Under the pieces are notes generated by a model. The model had not been told where the DNA came from and made no database searches. It was given only the letters and a program-made list of their open reading frames with translations. A stretch of 64,000 bases of DNA from Tilletia caries (taxonomy: Eukaryota; Basidiomycota; Exobasidiomycetes; Tilletiales; Tilletiaceae). Shown here in pieces: positions 29,586 through 38,500 of the stretch; the stretch's first letter is position 1, and the number at the start of each line of letters is the position of its first letter. The translations under genes were made by a program, and so were the position numbers. Where the stretch lies: positions 62,001-126,000 of the forward strand of contig JALUTQ010000032.1 of NCBI GenBank assembly GCA_032718865.1, in the 5' to 3' direction.

Positions 29586-30452
29586 TTAGTTGGTGCAGGT
29601 TGCGTTGGTGCCTTGAGCATTGACAACGCATTTGAGCTTGTCACCGAAGACGGTGGCGAAGATCTTGCCATCCTTGCCGGACTTAAGGCTGAAAGATGTG
29701 CCGACACCGTTACTGCGGGATCACAAACGTGCGGTCAGCAAGAGTGTCAGATCTTGAGCACGATGCAGTGGTACTCACATTCCGATACCAGCACCGACGG
29801 AGATACCCTGATAATAGGAAATGCGAAAAGCAGTAAGAGAAGCGTCAGCGACTTCACAAGCAATGTCTTCCGTGGTAATCCGTAGCAAGTAGATTGTAAC
29901 TCACGTCTTTGTTGATGGTGTAGCCACCTCCAAGGGTGTTCTTCTTGTTGACTTTGGCGGTGTAGCCGACCTCGAGCTCGTCGTGCGTCCAACGCACTCC
30001 GCTGTTTGCATCAAAAGCGCCAAGGGCCTGAATGGTACCTTGACCACCAATATTCAGCTTGGCCGTGGAGTTGTCGGCAGCGATGTTCGTAGACGTGAGG
30101 AAGTACGAGGTCTTGGGAGCAGTGGTCTCAGGCTTGGTCGGGTTCGTACCAGGAGCAACGGGGCTGGGCTGGGGCTCGGGCTTGACGGAGCCAGGCTTGC
30201 CTGAGTTAGGGTTGCTCGGGTTCACAATAGGAATATGGGGTCGGCCTTGTTGGGGTCAGGCTTTCCCGAGGGAGGCTTGATAGGCTTCGCAGCATGAGTG
30301 GGGGGGACAGAGCTGTCGGAGCCGGTCCTGGCCGGGTCTGCAAGCTGCGAAGCTCCACCAGCAAGGCCGAGTCCGTTGTCTTGCGTTGCGGGCGCTGCGG
30401 CCGCGAGGGCGATCAACGGGAGCAGGATAATGGCGCTACGAAGGAAGTGCAT
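29586..30452 (-). pseudogene. family E secreted protein E1 with a frameshift
   Basis: The start at 30452 (MHFLRSAIILLPLIALAAAAPA) encodes a signal peptide and a Pro/Lys-rich linker (HAAKPIKPPSGKPDPNKADP). At about 30235-30240 the frame shifts by one base; the upstream frame ends at 30222. The other frame continues the linker (NPSNPNSGKPGSVKPEPQ) into a folded-looking domain (TSYFLTSTNIAADNSTAKL ... NTLGGGYTINKD). Two clean introns follow, then exons GISVGAGI and NGVGTSFSLKSGKDGKIFA...CVVNAQGTNATCTN with a stop at 29586-29588. E2 (34492-35062) is the paralogue (AENIAPDNSTGRL; ICHLSIDNVGKITASID). Everything but the single shift is intact, so this is a recent break or a sequence error. Confidence 0.65.
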
Positions 30453-32180
30453 CGTGAAGGTACCTGGAAGATGGTTTGAGGGTTGAAGAGGGGGAGGTAC
30501 TGAGAACAGAAAAAGAATGAAGAGAGAGGGTGAAAGGGGAACATCCTCATCCTCTTTATAGGTTTCCAATCTAGGTGCCAGCTGGGCGAGTCAGCTCGTG
30601 CACCCTGTGACGTGGCGTATTTCAGGATTTAGGGTACCTTCTTGCCGAAAGAGGAGATGAAGAGCGTTGCCAAGTCCTATCATTGGCCGCAACGCCCGGT
30701 ACCCGCCCGACGACCACAGCCAAGGAACTCATCGCCTGTATCATCCCTCATCACGTACTCGAGGACCTACCCTGGAATGAAAAGCCCTCTGTCTCTGTCG
30801 CCATTCGGCGATCGATGACCAGAAGGATAACGTGATTCGCTGACTTGCTCCGTGCAGATGCTGCAAGCTCGGCGAGATGTGAGAAGGCCACACAGCGTAA
30901 CGCATCTCGTCTTATGTAACGTTTCCGCTTTTTGCGCAGCAAACAAATGTGTGTGCATCCATACACGGACCCTTCGTAACTGGACACAAAAGAAGTGCCC
31001 AGCCCATCAGTGGCTGAAAGAAGTGAGTACGACGCCCACAAATGAGAATGATTATACGAAGGCGTGAAAGCTCAGCTACATCCGGCGGCGACTGGCTGAT
31101 GATGATGGCTGTGCCTTTTCAATGGCACCATACGCCTGAAATGCGGCTGGCGCAATGTACGCAACTTGCCGATGACCGAAGTACTTTACACGAGCCACTG
31201 GTCCACGGCGTGCGGAACACGTGTCCTTCAAAAGAGGGTTCATTCGGCCGCTTCCTATTTATCTGGTTTCGTAACCCGCATATGGCCGTGATGCTCGCAG
31301 AGCAGGCATCGGCCTTCATGCTTCTTCCCTTCCACCATACATACACCTTCACTCACCATCCAAGTCCTCGGCGGTGGGTTCCACCGATCGGTTCAAGACT
31401 ACTCACGTCGCTAGACCGCTAGAGCGTCCAAGCTTGCCCAGCCTGCTCATCATACGCTCGATGGACTACAGTACTATCAATACCCGCTCACTTTCATCCT
31501 TCTCGTTCTCTGAGCCTCAGAGCCACTTTTTCTTCGCGTACTCGAAGTTTGACGCGCTTTCAGTATATTCTTCTCTCAGGAAACGGCTATGTACTTTCCC
31601 CAATAGGTCAACTTCGAGGACCAAAGGTGGCCTGCCGGACCTTCATCTGACCCTGTTCGGTGCTGACATCTTCATTTACTTTCTGGCTTATTTTTTTGCC
31701 CCTTGCGAGCTACATCTGTGATTCCACCTGCTACCATTCAGCCAAGCGCACTCCGTCGACAATACTATATATCCCAGCGGAAACCGAGACTCCGTGCTTC
31801 TGTCTTCGGTCCTTTCTCTTGCCGCTATCTCTAAGCAGCCGACTCGCTCACTGCCGCCTTACAGCCCCGTCAAGGCAAATGTGTGCTGGCTGATCTACTC
31901 TCTCCGTCAAGCGGGACCCGGGCACAAATAGATTATTTCCCGTCCTCCAGATGCAGCTCTGCTTCAAGCGACTACGGGAATCTTCGGACTGGCTCACTGC
32001 GCTTAAATGGTGAGTACGGAGGGCCGAGGGGTATATAACATGTGCGCTGCTCTGCTGAATCAGGCCTTCTCGATCATTCTCAATCAGACTTCGCTACCTT
32101 TTCCAAAGCTCACGGTGCTGCGCAACCTTTCTGTTAACCTTGTCACTTCTCACACAGCACCATTTCAAATCAGCCAGACA
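30453..32180. other. E1 promoter and long gene-free interval
   Basis: 30453-30560 is the E1 promoter, with CTCTTTATAGG near 30551 on the plus strand (CCTATAAAGAG on the minus strand). No gene is supported between 30600 and 31960, though several short open frames exist. 32025-32160 is the B10 promoter: GGGGTATATAACATGTGCG, then TTCTCAATCAGACTTCGC and AAAGCTCACGGTGCTGCGCAACC. Confidence 0.4.
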
Positions 32181-32705
32181 ATGCTCCATCTTCGACCGCT
32201 CCTTTTCTCCCTGCTCCTTCTCACCACCCTTGCCAAATGTGCGCCTCTGTGCGATCCCATCGGCCCTCTCTGCCCGCCCTTGCCTCAACACTCAACTGTA
32301 AGCTCGCCAACCGATCCGCTCGTTATTTCTCATCCGGCATCTGACTTCTGGCCTCGTGGTGCAGCTTGAATCTCGCTCAGGACCTCCAATGCCAGCGGAA
32401 GATATCGACATCCTGGCTGAAATAGGCGGTGAGTATGAAGAGACTCTTCAGCAGCAGCATGTTCTGACATCGTTTCGACCCGCCTGCTGTGCTGCGTTAC
32501 AGAGATTAGCCAGCAGAACTTGAACCAGCTCATTTCCGAGCCTTACCGGGCAGGGCTCCACGAGCTTACCCAACTGCCGCCTTTTCTGGAGGGTGAAGCG
32601 CGGCGACCGCTGGTCGGATTAAGTCTTAGCGAAGGAGGGGTGGACCGAGTCTTAGGGGAGCTGCGTCGACTCGGTGTGGAAATACCTCACCAGGCTCAGA
32701 ACTGA
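32181..32705 (+). CDS. family B small secreted protein, copy B10
   Basis: Exons 32181-32297, 32365-32428 and 32503-32705 give 127 aa. The signal peptide MLHLRPLLFSLLLLTTLAKC is followed by APLCDPIGPLCPPLP. Exon 2 is LESRSGPPMPAEDIDILAE and exon 3 starts ISQQNLNQLISEPYRAGLHE, then LPPFLEGEARRPLVG and a C-terminal helix DRVLGELRRLG. B2 is its decayed sister. It is convergent with D3 (510 bp gap), and this pair is the best-preserved example of the repeated B/D module. Probably secreted. Function unknown. Confidence 0.75.
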
Positions 32706-33214
32706 AGGCTGGACCGGCGTGATTCCGCAGACGGAGTTTGTACGTGGCCGTGTCCGACGTATTTGAATACAAACCTCTCAGCTATCGTGCTCTCAGCGAC
32801 TAGCAGTTGTTTTGAGAAGCAAGATGGAGTGGAAAACGATTCAGTATTGTGGAATGTGGTGACTGGTAGTTTCAAAGATCTTGCGTGAAAGGTGAAGACG
32901 AGAAAGGGGCGGCAGCAGGAAGGAGAAGTGATGAAAGGTATTCCCTCGTGTAGAGTCCGTATCAGGTATCATTGCATAGTACAGCAGATAGCGTAGACAG
33001 ACTGCCGATAGTGGGTCATTACGGACGGGAGGACGGTCAGGCTGTGCCTAGCACGGGTTCAGCCGCATCTGGTCACGGTCGCAGCTTGCTTTTGGGACGC
33101 CTGGTCGATGCTACGAAGCCCCAAAGGAGAATACAGGTTGTAATGTGTCAATACTGATGACCCCTTTAGGAAAGTGATTGGGCAAGAAACACTCACTGAG
33201 TAGTCCAAGCGCAC
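32706..33214. other. convergent B10-D3 spacer
   Basis: Matches the B2-D1 spacer in several blocks (AAGATGGAGTGGAAAACGATTCAGTATTG; AGATAGCGTAGACAGACTGC). It contains the minus-strand D3 3' UTR intron motif (GTGAGTGTTTCTTGCCC ... CTTCGTAG). No gene. Confidence 0.5.
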
Positions 33215-33703
33215 CTAGGGCGATGATTTTCGCTTGTCGTCCTTGACGGTGCTCAATGCTGGATTCCAGTTCGACTTGTGAACGGGGATGGGCATGGACA
33301 AGATGTTCGCGTCTCCGCTGTGCTTGTAGTGGGATAGAGGCAGAATGTCACCGGTCGGCTCGCCTCCTTTGGGCGGAAATTTAAAGGTGGGCTTATGAAC
33401 ATGAGGCGGCAGCCAACCCGGGGCAGGTGTGTTCTTGGGCTTGTCGCTTCCTTCGCCGATTGGAGGGAGCTCGAAAGGTGGGAGCCCGGATGTGGGGGGA
33501 GCTTGACCTACATCGCCGATCGGAGGAAGTGCGATTGGAGGGAGCTTCGGCGCGGGAGGAGCATTGTCCAGCTTGTCGCTCCTGCCATCGATTGAGCGGC
33601 CGTTGATGGATTCTCCGCCGGACGCGAGGCGCATGTCCTGGAGCGGAAGCGCCGATGCGAGGGCGAGTAGAGGAAGAAGAGCGGTAATGGAACAAGGCAA
33701 CAT
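33215..33703 (-). CDS. family D secreted Pro-rich protein, D3
   Basis: One exon, 162 aa. The signal peptide is MLPCSITALLPLLALASALP. The mature region has DKLDNAPPAPKLPPIALPPIG and two to three units of the LPPIGEGSDKPKNTP type, fewer than D1, then a basic tail (STVKDDKRKSSP). The family stop (CCCTAG) is in frame, so this is the intact reference for the family. A dibasic KR occurs near the C-terminus only. It lies between B10 (convergent) and E2 (upstream, same strand). Secreted; function unknown. Confidence 0.8.
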   Translation of the reverse strand: MLPCSITALLPLLALASALPLQDMRLASGGESINGRSIDGRSDKLDNAPPAPKLPPIALPPIGDVGQAPPTSGLPPFELPPIGEGSDKPKNTPAPGWLPPHVHKPTFKFPPKGGEPTGDILPLSHYKHSGDANILSMPIPVHKSNWNPALSTVKDDKRKSSP

Positions 33704-34491
33704 CGTTGTGATTTAGAACTGGGGGAAAAGGCTGAGGGCAGAACGGTCAGGAGGGATTGAGAACGGTGAGGAAGGATTGATACTGGACGAGACGTCGAAA
33801 GGGAAATCGGAAGCTGTATTTATACTTTCAGCTCATATCTATCCAGCGCTGCAGTCGTGCGCCTTTTTCTATGTCGTCACTATACACTACATCGTGTACC
33901 GATATAAAGGTTGAGTGACGTACCCTGCGATGCTACCTTCTCACTGGCAAAGGCAGATGTCGTTGCCCTCATCATTTGAGAGCCCTGGACAACAGAATGG
34001 CGCTGTAACATGTAAAGTGGGCCTAAGCGCTGCGCATCCTCATCGTGAGCTAAACAGCTAAACCCAGTGTGACTTACATATGTGACTTTTGACTTCCTTC
34101 GGATGTTGACTATACCTCAAAATTCCAGTCTAAAGGTGATATGGAGGGCGACGATCGGTAGACGGTAGACCGAAGGAGCGAGCGTTACGTTGATCATACT
34201 TATATCACATCGATCTTCCCTTTCATGACTGTCCTAAGCCCGAAGTCCGCCCATCACCTTGCAGTGGTGCTCGTCCTCTTCGCTAGCACAGACCGACGAC
34301 TTTGAGCTTCGATGGGCAAGGCTCGGTGTTCACGCATATGTGTGCAACGCAAGTGGACAGGCGCAAGGAAGGAATTAAACCTTAAATTCGACCTTCAAGA
34401 TATGGAAGAACCGGAAGTGACTTAGCGACTCGTGATACATGATCGGAGAGCTTCTTTGAGCCGGGATATTGGTGGTGTCGGAGGAAAAGAC
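33704..34491. other. D3 promoter and module spacer
   Basis: 33704-34130 is the D3 upstream region, with blocks shared with D1 and D2 (GGCCTAAGCGCT; CTAAAGGTGATATGG). 34140-34340 is the third spacer copy (CGCATC...CGACGACTTTGAGCTTCGATGG), in which the minus-strand reading seen at 12840 and 23130 is no longer open. That argues that the spacer is not a conserved gene. Confidence 0.45.
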
Positions 34492-35062
34492 TCAGGTGCA
34501 AATCACCTTGCCACCTTTGTCGGCACAGTGGACGCCCTTGTCAGCATCGATCGAGGCGGTGATCTTGCCGACATTGTCGATGCTGAGGTGACAGATCACT
34601 GTCTTGCCAAGGCTGACGAGTTTGAAACAGGGATGAAAACCCCTCGCGTCAGTTAATGGAGCTCGTTTCGATAATGATGCGAGGCTGTGCGTGGGCAGGA
34701 ACTCACTAAGTGGCACGAGATGTGTAGACGATACCGCCCTGAGTGATGTTATAGCCACCGTTGATGGTGTTGAACTTGGCGCCAGCAGAGAAGTCGCTCG
34801 TGATGGCGGAAGCGTTCCAACCCAAACCATTAGTGGTAGAGAAGGTACCTCCGAGATTGGCGATGTTACCATTCCCGCCCTCGAACAGCCTGCCGGTAGA
34901 GTTGTCCGGGGCGATGTTTTCGGCCATCTGGAACCAGGAGTTGCTGGTGGTGCCGGCGCGCGGGACACGAGCCCCGGCGGGCGAGTCGCTCAGCTGGGAC
35001 GGAGCGGCGGCGGCGGCGACGACGAGCAGGGTGAGTGAGAGGGTGGAGATACGAAAGAGCAT
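34492..35062 (-). CDS. family E secreted protein, copy E2
   Basis: Exons on the minus strand: 35062-34707 and 34612-34492, giving 158 aa. The signal peptide MLFRISTLSLTLLVVAAAAAP is followed by a short linker and a Gly/Asn-rich domain (WFQMAENIAPDNSTGRLFE; NGGYNITQGGIVY), with several possible N-glycosylation sites. The last exon has three cysteines (VICHLSIDN..GVHCADKGGKVICT). Intron 1 has a GTGAGT donor after a split Tyr codon. It lacks the Lys/Pro linker of E1. It is the outermost gene of the third B-D-E module and abuts the Crypton-like element. Function unknown; extracellular. Confidence 0.75.
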
Positions 35063-35535
35063 TGTGAGGTAGTCTCTGGAGCTGAGGGTGCAAAAGAGGA
35101 GTGGCAGGGCAAAGAGGAAAAAAGCGGCGAGCAGGTCAGCTTCATTTGCAATTCTGGCAACCGGTTCTCCAAGTCGCCTGCATACTTATGAGAGGGACCG
35201 TCCGTCAGTTCCTGTTGAATATGACGCAAGCCATCCAGCCGTCGGACAGTTTTCGACCGCTCCAAATTGCGCCGGGCACGCACCTCGGTCTTTGAACAGC
35301 AACTGGAAGGCATGACCGCTTAATACATACATAGTTAGAATGAGCGCCTCGATCCCCTATACAGTCGAGCATACAGTAAATTTCCCGTACGATCGGAACT
35401 CAGGAAAGTGGGGGGTGAAAGAGGGGGGATGGGGGGTTCGGATATGGGGCACGTCTTGATGAGTGAGAATGGATGGATGGACCACTAGCGATGTCGTGTG
35501 GGGGACGTTGTGGACATCTAACTGATATCAGGTCC
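35063..35535. other. E2 upstream region
   Basis: E2 promoter and G-rich DNA (GGGGGGTGAAAGAGGGGGGATGGGGGG near 35410, quoted in outline). No gene is supported. Confidence 0.35.
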
Positions 35536-35539
35536 GGCG

Positions 35540-38500
35540 CTTGTATGCGTCCGGACATGTCCTGACTGATGTCCGGCCATTAGAAGCTTGTATGCGCCAA
35601 TACAAAGGGTTGAAACACGTGGAATTTTCAGATCCGCGGTTGAACCAACACTTCACCAAGCAGCTTCGGCTTACGGCCGACAGCAGGCAGAAGAAGCTGA
35701 TCCAAAGAGGCGCGTCGCGTTTTCCTTCTTTCCCACTCTCATCCATGATCCAACCCCTTCTCATCCAACCCGTCAGCCAGCCCGAACAATGGCGCGTTCT
35801 GCTTCTACTTCCAGCCCTACGCGCGCTCTTGTCAGAACCAGGCGACAGCGTGCCGAGATGGATGCGGATGCAGATGCAATTGCCGCGTCGCGCTTCGAGA
35901 TACAGCTCGACCAAGCCGTGCTCACGACTCTGGACGCGTCTCTTGCCAATCGCCCCAAGAACACAAACCGCAACTATGTTCCGAAGCAACAAGAGTTCTT
36001 GAGCTGGTGTGCTAAGCAAGCATGCGATCCTATGACCAGGTCAGTCTCGCCAAAAGCAGATCTCCATTCTCCGGCGGAGTGACGCTTCACTGCTGACAGT
36101 TCTCCTCTCGAATTCTTGATCTCTCTGTAATGGGCTCTGTTCCGCTCTCTCTATGACTTCTCTCTGTTCTCTCTGCTCCGCTCCGTTCCGTTCCGTCCCG
36201 TTCCTTTCTCTCTCACCATGGCCGCCTCACTCCACATGGTCTCGCTTCCCTTCTCGCTTCCCTCTTTTCTCCCACGCTCTTCTCTGCACTGTCGCATAGC
36301 AACTTCTCGCTCTCGTTGTACTTAGCTCTCTCTCTCTCTCCATCATTCAACACCGTTCTTATTCATCGCTTCTGGTCAGCACCGTCTGAACCACATAGAA
36401 GTAAGTAGCGTGCAACCTTGCCGTTACACTCTCCTCTTGAATTATTGATCTTGTGACTACACACATGACACAGAGACAAGGTCACTGGCAAGAAGCTCCA
36501 CCTTTTTCTGCGCGAAGAGGTCATTGGAAGGGCAGTCCGATCGCATCCAGCCAAGAAGAGAAGGCTAGATGGTGAGTATTGTCACACGCATGCTTCCTTT
36601 CCCCCACCCCCAAACGACTGAGAGCAGCTTTCATGGCACAACGTTTCTTGGTTATTGTTTCTTGCGATGGATGGGAACAGGGAATTGAAGTACCTTTTCA
36701 CATTTGCCGAAGCAGATCCGGTCGGACAGGGCGGAGATAAGGGGCCTGGGGTCGCCTCGGCGGCGGAAGATGGAAACGGAGACCCCACTGATGACGATGA
36801 GGACGATGAAGAAGATGGGGAGGCGGACAGTGGAGGTGCTGCTCAGGGAAAAAAGACGATTGGGTGGTCGACGGTCAAGGGCTACGTGACTGCAGTCACA
36901 GACCTGTGGCAGCAACAGCAGCTTCGAGGCGTCAATTCCGATCCAAATCCTCGTCAAGGCGCAGTCGGCCAGCTACTGGCCGTCGAACAGCTCAAGGAGA
37001 ACGAGCGGAAGCGTGCGCAGCACGTCGATCGCGGCATTGGTACGTATTTCAACTCTGATGGCCCCCCTCCCCCCCCATGCAGATTGGTCATTGGTGTCCG
37101 AGGCTTCACGACTAACCCTCTCACTTATCATTGGCAGGAACTCATATGGACGGGTATAGCAGAGAGCAGATGCGGGCGGCGGTCGACCATTTCATCACCC
37201 GCAACAGCGACGCATCGCTCCGCGACTGCGTCTGCTTTTTGTTGTCGCACTTTGCTCTACTCCGCGGCGACGACTTGCGTCCTATAGAGCTGGCCGACAT
37301 TCATCATCTCGAAATGCGGAACGAAGGCCTTAGTGACTGCTTCGCGATCATGCTCCTTCTCCGCCATGGAAAGACGAACAAGCATGGGCGCGTCGAGTTT
37401 GGGTCCTTTATTCGAAACAAAGATGCCAACATTTGCCCGGTGGGCTTCCTGGCCATGTACCTCTTCTCACGGTGAGTCTGCCTTGATTTCCTTTCTCCTT
37501 CCCTTCCCTTCCCTTTCTCCCCTCTCTCTTCTCGTGCAATTATCCCTCAGTCCCTCCTTGGCCTTCCCCCACCCTATACTTTTCGCGTTCACGGCCTTCC
37601 CTTCTCCCACTCCGCCTTCCCTTCCCCCACTCCTTCAGTCCTTTGCAGCTGCCCAGCCAGTCAGTCCCTTGCGCTGCGCACCAGTTCTCCTTCTCCCAGC
37701 CAGCCAGTCCCTTGCGCAGCAGCTCTTCTTCTCTCTGTTGTCGCTCTGCTTCTCTCTGTCGTCACTCATCAGCCAACCAGCCCCTCCTTCGCTCACACGG
37801 CCGACCGACTCATCAGTCGTCTCGCCAGCCAGTCAGCCCCTTGCAAGCTCCTCGCGCGCGAGATCAGCTAGCCCTGCAAGATCCAGCGGTGAGCGGACGG
37901 GCGATGGAGAGGAGAAGACGGGGAGTCGGGACGGAGGAGGACAGGCGCAATGAGACGAACATGCGCTGGAGCTGGATGTGCTCATGGATGTGGTTCTGTT
38001 TCGTGATGTGGTTCTCTTTCTCTTTCGTGCGCGTTGCTGACACACAGCGTCTTCTTAATTCCATGATCAGATTCCACATAACGGGACTCCCTGCGCCCGA
38101 CTTTACCTCCTCCGACCGCTGGTATCCTCTCAAGCTCTTTCGTGCAACCAAGGGCGGCAGCACGACGAAGGCCATCATCTACAACACGCAATTGGATGCG
38201 ATTGATGACGCCTTCAAGGCAGCTGGCATCGTCGGCTCTGCCAAGACCCACTTGGCTCGGCGCAGTGGAGCCCAAATGGCCGAACTCGGAGGCGCAGAAG
38301 AAGGACAGGTCCGCCGGGCGGGCAGATGGAACTCCAAGGTCATGGAGTCTTGCTATCTGAGCGCGATCCCCCGGGAAGTTCTTCGGGTTCATGCGGGCTT
38401 CTCACGGGAGGGTGGCTCCTACTTTCTCACTCGCGACGTGGATGTGAGGGAGGAGCTGCTCACGAAGGTGTTCCCTTGGGCCGATGACTGGTGAGTAGAT

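Noticed and set aside
30200..30245. Reading the E1 frame break as a short intron (GTGAAC...CTAACTCAG)
   Set aside because: It would be about 25 nt, too short for a fungal intron, and the joined frame would still not match the downstream reading.
7029..32705. Kex2 processing sites in family B
   Set aside because: Dibasic pairs occur in single members (for example KR at the B1 exon 2/3 junction) but not at a shared position, unlike family A.
12836..34340. A sixth gene family 'F' in the module spacers (ISVALGPFG reading)
   Set aside because: Two copies share an open reading but the third (34140-34340) is closed, and no start or splice sites are shared. Recent duplication explains the similarity.
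37643..38494. 283-aa open frame as a single exon of the recombinase
   Set aside because: Its first two thirds lie in the 599-bp intron 4 (pyrimidine-rich, not protein-like). The recombinase alignment resumes with FHITGLP only after the CAG at 38070.
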